Source of the DNA: Leptasterias polaris | Lineage: Eukaryota > Echinodermata > Asteroidea > Forcipulatida > Asteriidae | DNA length: 64,000 nt | Direction: 5' to 3' | Assembly (NCBI GenBank): GCA_037783415.1 | Contig: JAZGTN010000037.1 | Location: forward strand, 6,620,501-6,684,500 | In this document: positions 1 to 11,385 of the stretch, one piece after another | How positions within the stretch are numbered: position 1 is the stretch's first letter | Layout: each line of letters opens with the position of its first letter | Notes under the pieces: model-generated | Seen by the model: the letters and a program-made list of their open reading frames with translations, nothing else | The model's database searches: none | What the model was told of the DNA's origin: nothing | Translations under genes and position numbers: made by a program

Positions 1-1073
1 TTGTAATGCTCCCTTTAGACACTGTCCGTTGACACACGTCACACGAGACGCAATACTGGTGTACATCTGCGTTGACCCCCGGCCAGTAAAAGTTGGATGT
101 AACTCTATCTGCGGTTCGTCTCGTGCCCATATGACCCGCCATTGGTGAATCATGTGCCGTAGCTCCTGTATAGGATTGTGGGACAACTAATTGTTTGAAA
201 ATTTTGCCTTGGTTAATTCTTGGATTGCTATGCTGTCGGTACAATAAACCTTTCTTAATTAAATAAGCAGTTTTGTTTTCTCGACGGTTTACCTTGACCT
301 CGCCAGTGTCTGCCTGTGACCACAAGGTCTTGAGAGTACTATCATCCTTTTGGGCTTGATGGAGTTCGTCCTTGGATGCTGGGACTCCGTAGGTCGTTTC
401 TATACTGGATGTCTTCAACGGCTTGAGTTGCTTCCCACTCCGTTGTCTCTGTGGGCGGGCTTCCACTGCGCTGGTTACTTCTGTTGTTTGGTCTGGCACT
501 GTAGACTTCCTTGTTACATCTGAATCTGGCTTCCACGCAGGGTCGGGGTCTGCTGGATTTCTAGCACCTGAAATGTTACCAACTGTTACATCGTATAGTG
601 GATTGTCTAAGCATACCGCTTCTATCTTGCCTGAAAAATATGGGGTATCCAAGTAGACTTCTGCCATTGGACAGTTCTTAACGGTGCGCTGGTCAAGAAA
701 AATACAATTTTGTGACCGACCTGTCAACTGAACATCTTCAACCTGGTCCCTTCTAACGACTACTGTACTGCAACCTGTGTCTCTAAGAACTGACACGTTG
801 TGATTACCAAGATAACCTTCCTTAACTGGCATATTACTGTTACCTGTCCATGCTGCTCCGAAGGGGACTATGTGTCCGCACTTTAACTTTACCTCATCAC
901 CTGGATTGGGTGTCGGACAATCACACAGCTTCGAAGAGGGGATTGCTGGTACAGCCATACAAGAGGCAACTGTCTGGGCATGGACCGGACTTGTGTCATC
1001 TTTCAAGTTGAATTCTGGTTCTCGGGATTCTGTAATCAAACTTGCTATAGTCTTAGCAGAAGTGGGACGGTTA
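1..1073 (-). CDS. Pol fragment: aspartic protease and integrase zinc-binding domain (partial)
   Basis: The minus-strand frame appears open from just after the zinc knuckle to the window edge. The stretches I translated (about 720-800, 300-430 and 1-160) have no stop. The protease motif is V-L-R-D-T-G-C-S, with the catalytic Asp-Thr-Gly codons at 781-773. About 200 residues later comes an H2C2 integrase zinc finger: His codons at 154-152 and 133-131, then the Y-C-V-S-C-D-V-C run with Cys codons at 52-50, 43-41 and 34-32, and the F-Y-W-P-G-V motif between them. The protein would process the Gag-Pol polyprotein and integrate cDNA. The integrase catalytic core and reverse transcriptase would lie beyond the window. 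Codon structure is well kept here although gag upstream is broken. Confidence 0.82.
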
Positions 1074-1074
1074 T

Positions 1075-2079
1075 TTATATTTCTTCTACGCGGACAGTCC
1101 CACAAGCCAAGTGGCCAGTATTACCACACTCGTAACATGACCTTGGATTTGTTCTTGATTGGTACCCTGTCTTATTCCCAGTAGGGCTGTGCTTTTGAAT
1201 GTGTGGTTGGGACAAAGTTTGCCCTGAAGCCTGATTTGGTTTACTACCAAAATTTCGATTGACGAGTGCTGGTTTCCTATCTGATCTATGAACTTCCACA
1301 TACCTGTCTGCCAGATTAACTAGCTCTGCAATATCCTTAGGTTGTCGCTCTTTCAAAAAGAGTACCAATTCTCTACTGCACACTCTGTGAACCTGTTCCT
1401 TCAAAAGCAACCCAACAATTCCATCAAATGTTGCAGGAACTTTACCTACTTCACCGCATTAGATAGCTTTTAATCCTATCACTAAATTGAGTGTATGTCT
1501 CTCCACTCTCAGGTCGAGAAGATCTAAATTTGACCCTGAATCCTTCCTCTGTTAATTGGAAACTAAATAAGAGAGCGGCCTTGACATCACTCTATACTTT
1601 GCCTTACTAGCAGGTAATCTAGCATAAACATCTAAAGATCTACCTGTCAACAATGCACTCAGTGATGTTGCCCATTCTGACGTTGGCCAATTCATTGCCG
1701 TGGCGTACCGTTCAAATCTCAACAAATATGAGTCCATCTCATCTTTACCTTCCCTAAAAGCTGGCTATTTGGGGAACTTGGGGATAAGTTTGCTAAATTT
1801 ACCTTCACTTACTTTAACCTCTGGTTCCTGTTTGGCTTCTTGATGCTGAACTTCTAATTCTTTCATTATTCGTTCATGTTCTCTTTTTCTTTGTCTTTCC
1901 TCTCTTTCCAAATTATCTATTCTTTCCTTTTCCTTACGTTCAATAACCTCCCTATCCTTCTGTTCTGCTAGCTCTATCCTTCTAGCTTCCTTCTCTTCTC
2001 TTTCACTAATGAACGACATTAAGTCATCCCATTCTAACTCAAGTTCACGCCCTAACTTAAGAAACCGCTCAAACTCCAT
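1075..2079 (-). pseudogene. Broken gag with CCHC zinc knuckle
   Basis: This is the nucleocapsid/capsid polyprotein of the element. The start at 2079 gives about 104 residues of charged, coiled-coil-like sequence rich in Glu, Arg and Lys, ending at an in-frame TAG at 1767-1765. The same frame then resumes with a capsid-like segment beginning M-D-S-Y-L-L-R-F-E-R-Y (1737-1552). A frame change follows near 1555, and the frame returns by 1410 for a segment containing L-V-N-L-A-D-R-Y-V-E. The zinc knuckle C-Y-E-C-G-N-T-G-H is at about 1137-1110, but a shift of frame lies between its His and final Cys near 1100. At least one nonsense change and three frame changes make this a pseudogene. Confidence 0.8.
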
Positions 2080-2449
2080 AATTATTTCTAAACTTCCCCG
2101 TTAAGCACACAGTAATGCGCTGCTACAACCGGCTCTTCGACTACGCATGTGCAAGAGCGATAATTTCCGAGCCAGGGATCACCGAATGTGATCGCCTTAA
2201 ACCAACAAGAGCAATTCAAGATTTATCCCGACTGCGCAATTTTTTTTGTTTTGTTTGAACCCAACCTATCTGATCATCAGTCTACCTATACAACGCCCTA
2301 ACACAATACAGCAACAATGTTGTGTTGTTTTTTTTTGTGGTTTTTTTCAAGGGTGAAGCATAAATTCAGTCAAGCGGGGATTTTCAATATCCCAAATTAA
2401 AAGAAATTTGGACAATAACGAATGTAATCGTTCGGTAAACATAACAATT
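2080..2449 (-). other. Untranslated leader between primer site and gag
   Basis: This stretch holds no open frame. It contains T-rich runs near 2240-2345 on the given strand. By position it is the leader of the retrotransposon RNA, where packaging signals would be expected; no specific signal is recognised. Confidence 0.55.
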
Positions 2450-2467
2450 TTCCCGGACAAGCCCCAA
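2450..2467 (-). other. Primer binding site of the LTR element
   Basis: Directly inside the LTR the minus strand reads TTGGGGCTTGTCCGGGAA. It begins with the usual TGG after one base and resembles the tRNA-Pro-type primer site of gammaretroviruses (TGGGGGCTCGTCCGGGAT). Its position against the LTR end fixes the orientation of the element. The tRNA identity is inferred from similarity only. Confidence 0.65.
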
Positions 2468-2990
2468 TGTCACAAAACCCGGGACCACCCTGCCTACACG
2501 CGCAATGCGTCCGAGACTGAATTCAACTGACCTCTCAAAAATCGTACTGATTATGAATTATTTATTTACAGCTATCTACAAGAAAATAAACCAAATTAAC
2601 TACTATAGTGAAACCCTAATTACATTAATGAACGAGGGGATTATATTAGTCCTAAATCCTTAATACTAATTGCGGTCTTCGTGTTTAGAGCACACACACG
2701 CGTGAAGATTTGAATTGCTCAAATATAAAGAATCCTACCCGCCACCAAAGTTCTTTTATATACGGCTGTGAGTATTATCTGACGTCCCAGTATTGGAATG
2801 TGGCCGTCCGGCGTTGTCTCAGCCGAAGTCTAATCCTTCTGATGGCGTTGTTCCGGATCCCACTCGGTCCAAATAATGAGGTCTGGCTCGTCACTTCACC
2901 CTTTCCACTTCGGGGCTAGTTCTCGGCCCACATAGGAAGCCCTGGAAATATTGGTACGAAATATAATAATAATCTGACCCTAACCTGACA
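2468..2990 (-). repeat. 5' LTR of the Gmr1-like element
   Basis: The left limit is set by the primer site. The right limit is proposed because it gives matching inverted ends, TGTCA...TGACA, and a 523-bp LTR. AATAAA-type signals exist on the minus strand (for example around 2560). The right boundary is provisional because the second LTR is outside the window. Confidence 0.6.
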
Positions 2991-5099
2991 AGTTTACAAT
3001 CAAGGTCGATTTCATAATACTTTCCCACAGCAGAAAAACACCATATCTCCGTATCTATTTCTGGGTGTTTTTTGTCTACCCCAACAATTTACATACTCAA
3101 AATGAGTAACCAGCGTTGTACTACTCAAATCATAATTATGTCCACAGAGGGAAATAGTTTGGTAAACTAAACACAGCTTCTCTTCTACTGCAAAACTAAG
3201 CCATTTAACAACAATTAAATAAAGAATTACACTTACAGTTTCAACTGGCTTTCTATGCATAAAACGGAAGACTCGGGGTTCGACAATATCCCCATTCACC
3301 AACTTCCTTAATCACCACCACTCTCACTTTCAGCTACCGCTGAAAACTATTGGCTAAAATGTCGCCAAGACGATCTACTCGATCTTTAAATTATCTAGGC
3401 TATCGCCCAACTTTCTGGGAAATTATACCCAAGACTTGATCGTATTATATTCTTGATCACTACATCACAGCTCACTCCTGATGCTAACGCACCCTTCAAC
3501 AATATGCCAGTCTCCCCTCCTCCAAGCCAATTCCTTAGGAATTTCCTTTTACTATACTCCTTGCACGAAAAATAAGACCACCTTTTTATTAACCAAAATA
3601 GCCTGTCTAAATTAGGCATAAACACAAAGAGAAAAAACCTCTAGGACACGTGACGTAGTTCCACGCCCTAGAAATTTGCATACGTAGGAATTTGGTTACA
3701 ACGTATAGCTAACATTAACAAAAATATCACCTTTTTGTGACAGAGTACAAATTAATTAGCTCCCTTGAGTTATTTTCATCTTTAACATTTTTCTTCTTGA
3801 AGCCCCTTACCAAGAGTGGCTTTTAGCCTTGTTTTGGGCAAACTTGCGCTGACAAATTAAAAGTTAAAAATAAAAACTCGTCTGAAATTGAAGTTAATTT
3901 ACTTGTTTTGCGAAGAAAAGTATGGTATTTTATATTATTTTTAAAATTGTTTTTATGGTTGTTTTTCTATAATTTCTATTAGTCTTCTGTTAATTATACT
4001 TATAATATTTGTTCAGTAGGCCTACTGTGTTTAGTGCAATAAAGTGGTATTAAAGTTACCATTAAAATTAGCCAGAACGTCTGACGTCACAGTTTGAGGC
4101 TCGTGAATAACGCCAGATACCGGCATTTAGAACCTGCCGGTTCCTTCCCGATGTACATTTGACCCTGCATGACATAATACGGTATGGGTCTGGTATTTAT
4201 GCCTCATTTCATGTTTATCCAATGAAACCATTTGGTTTTTAAGACCAGTGCCTGATTTTGTCCCTTCGGATAAAGAAAGGGGCTATAGCCTACCATAATA
4301 TGCACTGGGCGCCCTCTTGTGATTTTGATTAATTTATCTTGCATGAAAACACATTCTTCTAACTAACTTTCCAAGCCTATACCGTGAATAACGCCTTCCC
4401 ACAGGGTCGCCTTCTCTCCACGAAGCAGCAAATATATATTTTTTCGTCAAAATAAGTTGGAGAAAGGAATTTGTTGTGACTCGGCACTCTCGAATAGGCC
4501 TAATTGAAAAGGAACGCTGAATAAAACACAATCAAACGGTTGGTTGAATGAATAAAAACGAGTTATGTGTTATGAAAGTATGAGTTTCACATTTTGTTTT
4601 TTGGGGGTTACCAATCCTTGAGCTCCTCTGCTAAATTGCTTTATCGCATTTTCTTGCGTGTATGGGCTCCGTCATCAATTTCGGAGCAGTGAGCTCATCA
4701 GTGTTTCCAACATCACTACTGATCGATCTGAGCCGGGAGCCGAAGACGGAAACCTAAGCCGAGGTTTTTGAAAAGGCACCACTTTTGATGTCTTCAGCAA
4801 ACCACCACTGATAGCAACATAAATCTGCGCCACATTCCCCTGCCTCATTATTTCATTGTGAATCAATACATAGAAAGAGAAAAAGAAAAGAGAAAAAAAA
4901 AATTACAAGAAGAAGAAGAAGAAGAACACAATCCCAGTCTATTTTCTTTTTAGCCCGAGCAGTTTGCCTATACATAGATCCAACTGCAGCTGGATGGAGA
5001 TATTGATTAACAAACTCTTCAGATGAAACTCATTCATGACGTAGGAACCGAGCAAATTATTAATTCAATTTCCTTGCTATTAAAATAGAGAAATATGCT
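2991..5099. other. No gene recognised
   Basis: The stretch is AT-rich with many stops on both strands. Short minus-strand frames at 3012-3302 and 3395-3625 match no family I know and have no convincing splice sites. A short GAA run lies at about 4903-4925. The 4670-4860 stretch is less AT-rich and unassigned. Confidence 0.5.
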
Positions 5100-5473
5100 T
5101 AAAGGCACTGAACACGTTTTGTAATTGTCAAAGACCAGTATTCTCACTTGGTGTATCCCAACATATGCATAAAATAACAAGCCTGTGAAAATTTGGGCTC
5201 AATTGGTCATTGAAGTTGCAAGAAAATGATGAAAGAAAAAACACCCTTGTTGTACAAATTAGTGTGCTTTCAGATAGGAATAAAAGGCTTCTGGCCAGAA
5301 GTCTTTTATTATTTTAGTGAGAAATTACCTCTTTCTCAAAAACTACGTTACTTCAGAGGGAGTCGTTTCTCACAATGTTTTATACTATCAACAGCTCTCC
5401 ATTGCTGGTTACCAAGTAAGTTTTTATGCTAATATATATTTTGAGTAATTACCAAACGTGTACAGTGCCTTTA
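5100..5473. mobile_element. MITE family A, full copy
   Basis: Ends are inverted: TTAAAGGCACTGAACACG on the left and CGTGTACAGTGCCTTTAA on the right. Internal landmarks shared with other copies are CATATGCATAAAATAACAA, TGTGAAAATTTGGGCTCAAT and TTTTATACTATCAACAGC. Related copies lie at 14196-14558, 26218-26338, 31850-32156, 35534-35885, 48582-48803 and 56247-56552. It is a non-coding, non-autonomous DNA element. Confidence 0.8.
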
Positions 5474-5764
5474 ACGAAGGAAAATCTAGCACCACAGGAA
5501 ATGGTTTCCCGCCAAAAATGCTGTGTCATTGGGATGCGACTGTTTTCCGGGTCATATTTGCTTTAGTAGATCAAATTGCAAAGCAAAATCTTTGCCTGAT
5601 TACCGTCGAAATAATTGTTTCAGGGGCTGTATTAAACGAATTAGCCGCATCTAGTAAATCGCAAATGGTATAGAGTAATATGGTTTTGTTAAACTACCCG
5701 ATTTCTTTTCAATCAAACGTGAAGCACGTGGGGATCATCGTTTGTTTTTTTGTTAACGTAATAC

Positions 5765-5980
5765 TGTTCAATAGGCTAAATTATCAATAAAGATACAATA
5801 AAAGTCACATGCAAATATATAAGCTGAGAAAACAGTAAAAACACGGTATTTTTATATGAACTCGTTGAATATCCATCCACGTTTATGTTAGCAAGGTGAC
5901 AGCGGATACCAGTCGCATCTCTAGCTGCCCGCAGCATTTGCGGACGGGCACTAACCCTCAGAAATTTGAGAATTGATTCA
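5765..5980. repeat. Dispersed repeat family B
   Basis: This stretch shares a block with 30790-31090 and 32750-33065: ACGGTATTTT, then ATCCATCCACG or similar, then GCAAGGT or GCGAGGTGAC, then a CAG/GGTACCA-type block. The three copies are diverged and their ends are unclear. Confidence 0.5.
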
Positions 5981-6690
5981 TGCACGAAACCTTTCCCAGA
6001 TTCAAATGTTTTGGGTGAAAATGTATTCAAACCATACTACTTCGTAGGGAATCCTGTCCCAAAATGGTTTTTAGTTTCAACAGCTGCAGTGCTTCTTACT
6101 GTTTTTATGGTCATTCTTGTTTACCAATTATGCCCTACCCAACAGTATGCGTGTTTCATTATAGTCAGGTTGCTTAGGTACAAATTTTGACGATACCGTG
6201 ACCGACTGGCCCAAAGCACCAAACTTGGTAGATATGTTCTTTTGGTCCTAGAGAAGATATTTAGAAGGGGTGACACCTGAAAAAAATCTTGTACCTAATT
6301 TGCATAATGTGGCTATCTGTTTTCAGTATATAAGTGCTGTAATCAGCTCTATATTAAATATTGAAATAATTTGAATTTTATACTTATTTCTAATTATAAA
6401 GTCAAAGTACACAGATACTTAGACTAATTATTACTAATTAAGACCAATTAGAGCAGGAGTATCAGTGATGTGATGAGTCATTCATTTAAATGCATTCAAT
6501 ATGCAGCTAAGATTTTGGTGCGATATTTTCTGCCCCTACAAATTAGAGGGTGCTTAGTTTGCCAATCAAATATTGTTTTTTTTCCCCATTCTGATGTATT
6601 CAATTTGATATTTGTTTAAGCTAATCCATTTCAGTTGTCATGTATTGGTGTATTATAAATGAATTTAACGCCTGTACTCATTTAACTGCT
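5981..6690. other. No gene recognised
   Basis: AT-rich sequence with no supported frame, repeat or splice signal. Confidence 0.5.
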
Positions 6691-6699
6691 ATATGAATC

Positions 6700-8001
6700 A
6701 TTACCATTCACTGCATTGCTAGAGCACTTCATAGAGGTGTGCCAAGAGCAGTCTGACGGCAGAAATACACTTCTTGTCTTCAATGATGGGAAACAACTCA
6801 GTGAGGGCATCAAGTCATCAGAAGCTCTTTCCATGGTTATACTCATTAAAATCATCAAGCAAGACATATTTGATTGGGATTCTTACCCTTTTATCGGGAA
6901 TTTCGAGCTAAAGTGCCAGGGAAATGCTGTTCCGGCAAGTCTCAAAACACAAGTTGCCATGCTGCTGAATTGTAAAGCACAAATCTATCACTGAGTCACA
7001 GGTTTGTCTTTTCATAGATCATATGATCTTCTTCAATGCATTTTTTTTTTTTGGGGGCATAAAACCAGCAGGCATTCCAGGGAAAGGGAGCCATCCTTCC
7101 TCTCTACATTGGGCTATGTATCCATGCACTCATAAGATGAAAAAACCCCACAAATGAACATCCTGTATAGACTGGCCATCCGTGTTAGCTACGACTGCGC
7201 CATTGAAAAATTGCCCAGCAAATGCTGTATGCAAGCGCATTGAGGAAGAAGAACTTGTCTGTCCTACAAATCTAAGAAAAGGTCTGTTCTCAGTTGGGGT
7301 TTTGAGTAGTATATATCATAACCCTTCTCTACAACAGCCGAGGCGCCTTCCATTAGGCGCCTTCCATTGTACTGGAATCAGTTCTCTTCCATGTTTCCCA
7401 CTGCATCCATACCCTGAGGATTACACAACTGTTCCAGCTGTGGCTTGCTAGAATTCTAAACTTAACGTGCCAGAAACTTCTCTAACTACCATTGAAGGTA
7501 AACTAGAAAAATGCAAGAGCTGCAGAAGTCTCCTGGATAGACATATTTGTTTCACCCTTAAAGGCGGGCAAGCTCGAGAAAGAAAATTACATTGCCTGGT
7601 TTGCATTCCATGCGTCAACTCAGCTGCCTCCTTCAGATCCTGCTGTACTGAATGATGTCTTGCCCCTTTACTACGAAATGGCTGCAACCATTACCATGAT
7701 CAAGCATGCGATGGAGATCCAAAGGCAAATAATCATCTTAACCCTTGCCAGTCACCACTTGGCCCGAGACTCAGTGGTCTTCACATCGAGATGGCTCTAT
7801 ATGGAACCCGATAGGTTTCTGAAGGATCTGGTTGGACTGCTGCCTAATACAAAGCTGGTGTGGCCTTGCAAAGCTGCCCACCTCACTATAGAACGCAGCC
7901 ACAGCCATCAAGTTACAGCTTTAAAACACTGGCAAATCTGCAGAGAGATGCTTAGGCAACTGAAGGCGAAGTCCAACAGCAGAGTTTCTTTTGAAACCTG
8001 A
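6700..8001 (+). pseudogene. Decayed ORF of a repetitive, uncharacterised protein family
   Basis: Three frames separated by stops and shifts read as one decayed protein: 6716-6994, then a broken piece around 7070-7200 (H-S-R-E-R-E-P-S-F and I-R-V-S-Y-D), then 7182-7451 and 7467-7655, then a shift into 7660-8001. Landmarks are F-E-L-K-C-Q-G-N-A-V-P, V-C-P-T-N-L-R-K-G-L-F, G-A-F-H-C-T-G-I-S, a cysteine-rich K-C-K-S-C...L-H-C-L-V-C segment, and I-E-R-S-H-S-H-Q-V near the end. I recognise these blocks from a very abundant unannotated protein family of marine invertebrate genomes, probably carried by a mobile element. No enzymatic motif is visible and no function is claimed. At least one in-frame stop (7449-7451) and a frame change near 7656 show that it is dead. 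Confidence 0.6.
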
Positions 8002-8339
8002 AAGCAGCCAATGATCAAGGCAAGCCCCCCCCCCCCCCCTCCCCCCGCTGTTACAGTGCTGGGATATCATCTTGAAATATGAAACAGTTGTGTTGTTTTT
8101 CATCTGTGCTCACCGTATCCAAGATTTTAATCTCTTTTTGGAGGCTTTGATGCCATTGGTTCTTTGCCCTTGATCACACCAACTATGCTCGCTGGATCCC
8201 CCATTCACATGGGCATTCAGGTTGGTATTGTTGATATTCAGTGGTATTGTTGTATATTTCACCTCTGTAGCCCCAGGTTGAATCCCGAACCAGAGCCTGG
8301 CATGTATATTGTGTTTTCAGTCCCTACCTGATTGCTTGG

Positions 8340-9005
8340 GTTTCCCTGTTTGGAGTTGGGATTAGATTTAAGGGTAAAAGGTTCCGAGACACTGGTATTT
8401 TGGACACAAAAGTCTACACCAAACCCACGGAAACCTACCAATACCTACACAAAAAATCATCACACCCCCTACATGTTTTCAAGGCATTCATATACGGAGA
8501 GACACTCCGCTATGCCAGAAACACCAATAATAAAGATGATTTTTTGAACAAAGTGAACCTTTTCTCTGAAAAACTAACAGCAAGAGGCTATAGTACATCA
8601 GAGATAAACAAAATCACAAACAAAGTATCTTTTGAAGAACGCAACAATCTGATTCACAAAAGGCATAACAAAAAGGAAAACAAAACTCCTTTGGTCTTCA
8701 CGACCACATACAATCCCTGCATCAACCACAGTGATTTAAACCGTGCAATCAACAAATATTGGCCAATGATACAAAGCAATGAAACACTCCAGAGAATTTT
8801 CCAGAATCCTCCTTTCATTGCTTTCAAAAGAGACCAAATAATACGGGAAAAACTAATCAGAGCCAAACTCAATCGAAGTCTTAACAACCCCGCGCCCACC
8901 CAACAGCTCTCCCCCGTTCCCGACGACTCTGGTTTTGGCGACGGCTATCATGATGAAGCACTGGAAATCCTAATCTCCTTATTGGAGGAACAAATCACAA
9001 ACTAA
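8340..9005 (+). mobile_element. Penelope-like reverse transcriptase fragment, C-terminal part
   Basis: An open frame of 201 codons (8400-9005), which also reads upstream to about 8370 without a start, encodes L-D-T-K-V-Y-T-K-P-T-E-T-Y-Q-Y-L-H-K-K-S-S-H-P near its beginning. It then has R-G-Y-S-T-S-E-I-N and P-P-F-I-A-F-K-R. The T-K-P-T-x-T-x-x-Y-L-H-x-x-S-x-H-P block is characteristic of the reverse transcriptase thumb of Penelope-like and related elements. The catalytic palm (YxDD) is missing upstream, so the copy is 5'-truncated. No GIY-YIG endonuclease follows; the frame ends with an acidic tail at a TAA. The frame itself is intact. Confidence 0.6.
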
Positions 9006-9962
9006 CAAGGATCTCACTCGAAACAACCGTCCCCAAAACGGACTACAGTTACGGTTTAACCTCGAACCGAAGCCTACCAAATCAACCTCACTGTCTACAT
9101 AACAGACACGAGACATACCGATTCTTTTAGAATCAACCAATTGCAACTGATGAATGCCCATCTGAGGCAGGAAAACATGTTATTGCTACCCGAGAATCTG
9201 AACAAATATTCTCAGTCTCATTATCCCAGTTGAAACCACTGACTAAAAAGTCTTGTTTGTTCCTGGTCACATTATATTCACACAAAAACCCCAGTCAATA
9301 TGACAAAATATGAATATAATACCCCGACATGAACCACATCCATAAAACAGGTAATCACATTTTTACGGTTTTATGTTTTTCAAGTCAACTAGTCTTGGAG
9401 TGTCACTGAATTGGATTGCGCCATCACTTATCAATAATTAGAAAAAAATCCCGTTAGTTAGCAATTTTTTTCACTTGCAAAGCTAGCACTGATTTTTGAC
9501 GCTAACCCTGCATGGGGAAAAAGGTGACCGTAAGCACAGAGTTCCGCGGTAAGCAGAGTTATGGAACATGAAACATAATCACCGCGTGACCGGTAAAACT
9601 GAACCTAGATTGTACTGATCGGTACCTCAGAAGAGTTGTGATGAGGGGCAGTGTGCGCGAGCACAAAATCAAGCATACACCAACACGGCTGCAGCCCGTA
9701 GTCTTGCTGCCCGGCGTCAGCTGCTCAGGTTTTTTCTTCTTTTATTTTATATATTCTATTTCCGACACTTTAATGAAGTTCAACATTGGAGAAGTGGGTA
9801 ATCATTTCGGCACAGTGTCATCACATTTATTTTGAATAGTACAGAACAATGAACAATCTTTGAATTAAGTGGAATTAAAAAATAAATAAAAAATTAACAC
9901 TTTTGTTTATAACGAGGCTGAGATAAACCCTTGTGTAAGTAACTGTCGATGAACGGCCTTCA
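9006..9962. other. No gene recognised
   Basis: There is nothing supported here beyond possible 3' sequence of the preceding element. The 65-codon frame at 9638-9835 has no coding character. Confidence 0.45.
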
Positions 9963-10220
9963 CTCCGAATATACTCCTGGGTCAGAATTGATCCGGATCC
10001 GGATCCGGGTGCCGTTGGGGACTGGCCCGCCAATCTGGGTCAGTATGACCCGGAATCTGTGTCAAAATGCCCCAGAGAGATCCTAGGTCAAACTGACGCT
10101 GAATCCTAGTCAAAAACCCGTTTGGAGTCAGTTTCAGGGTCAGCCTTACCCCCCAAATGGGTCAAGCCCCGCCCCCGGACCCGGAATCCAGTTCAATTCT
10201 GACCGACAGTTTTTAGAATG
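9963..10220. repeat. GGGTCAG/TGACCC-rich repeat, copy 1
   Basis: The stretch is rich in GGGTCA and TGACCC words. It contains CTGGGTCAGTATGACCCGG, itself an imperfect palindrome, followed by AATCTGTGTCAAAATG. The same order of words occurs at 55890-56110, where the block CTGGGTCAGTATGACCCGGA is identical. A triple GGATCC-like run is at about 9991-10008. Confidence 0.65.
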
Positions 10221-10235
10221 TTGATTTCAAGGACA

Positions 10236-10432
10236 GGGCCCAATTTCATAGAGCTGCTTAAGCAGACAATTTTGCTTAACAATTGTCTGGTAAGCAGAAA
10301 ATGAGCAGGATACCAGTCACAAATTATACATGAGACATGGTAGTTTGGCTGGTGAGCTTATTCTGGTAAGCGAAATTTTGTTGTGCTTAGCTACTTTTTG
10401 TGCTTTAAAGCAGCTCTACGAAATTGGGCCCA
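10236..10432. mobile_element. MITE family C, full copy
   Basis: Inverted ends GGGCCCAATTTCATAGAGCT and AGCTCTACGAAATTGGGCCC flank a 197-bp element. Further inside, CTGCTTAAGCA pairs with TGCTTTAAAGCAG. Other copies are at 17754-17931 (within an intron) and 23138-23265. Non-coding. Confidence 0.85.
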
Positions 10433-11136
10433 GATTACAGGATCGGTAATTATTGTCAAGAAAATCTTGAACGTTCTAAATCTGTAAGCTCACTGAACAT
10501 AATAAAGCTCACGCCAGAACCGATCCTCCATCAAAATAATTTTGTGTTTGGCTAAAATGCGGCAAGAGTTCAATCGAATACCCATTGACCCATCGACTGC
10601 TCAATCCGATTGCCGCAGCCGAAATAAGCCCGAAGAATGTGCCCGCAATTCTTGTAAAGACAAACATAAATCCCGCATTGTTTTCATTAAACGTGACAAC
10701 AGAATTTGTTATTAAACTCGTCTTCGTTTTCACGAAGTGACAAATGTGTCAGGAATTTTTACATGTTCCCATGTTCCCATGTTGGCGTTTTGGGGGGGTA
10801 CATTATATTGGGATGTACTCAATGCCGTTACTATTTTCACTAAGTTTCGTGGATATACTACGTAACGATTTCGCTAACAGCCGACAAATCATTTATTGTT
10901 ATACTTACTTGATTTCACGAAGTGACAAAATGTGTTTAGGAATTAATAACTCACTAAAATAATTGCACAGTTGACAGTTCTGTTGACAGTTCTGTATGAT
11001 TGACAGTAAACTTTACAATACAAATCAGTAACTAGTATCAAAAACAATAGTTTCAAACAAAGTTTTATTTCAAACGTGACGTTAAAAAACCGTAAAGTGT
11101 TTTTGATGTGGGGGATTAATCGTTGTTTCGTAAAAA

Positions 11137-11357
11137 CAATAGACCCTTCCCATGAAATATGCTAATTACATTCACGCATGCGTATAGACACTATTGGTTG
11201 GCAAACGCCATAGAGATAGCAGACGCTCAAACGCGTCTGCGTCACGCCACCATCAGCCCCATTCAAAAAGGCGCAATGTTCCATCATTTTGCCAATCAAA
11301 GTGCTAGTGCGCACGCGCAATGAACAATTTACATTATTTCTTGGGAAGGGTCTATTG
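11137..11357. mobile_element. MITE family D (AATAGACCC ends)
   Basis: Ends CAATAGACCCTTCCCA and TGGGAAGGGTCTATTG are inverted, followed inward by ATGAAATATGCTAATTACAT and its weaker complement, and GCATGCG/CGCGTGCGC. A partial relative with ATGAAATATGCTAATTACAT is at 23308-23400. Other TIR elements ending in TATAGACC are at 45470, 48804 and 62552. Confidence 0.75.
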
Positions 11358-11385
11358 TGTACTAAGCCCGAAACACTGCATTGAA

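Larger units (their letters stand above)
1..2990 (-). mobile_element. Ty3/gypsy LTR retrotransposon, Gmr1-like, 5' part
   Basis: The element runs from the right (5' LTR at 2468-2990) to the left and leaves the window at base 1. In transcription order it has LTR, primer binding site, untranslated leader, gag with a CCHC zinc knuckle, aspartic protease, then the zinc-binding start of integrase. Only about 200 residues separate protease and integrase, too few for reverse transcriptase and RNase H. This is the protease-integrase-first order described for Gmr1-like elements of deuterostomes, unlike ordinary Ty3/gypsy. Gag is broken, so this copy cannot be autonomous. The 3' LTR is outside the window, so age and target duplication cannot be read. 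Confidence 0.85.
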
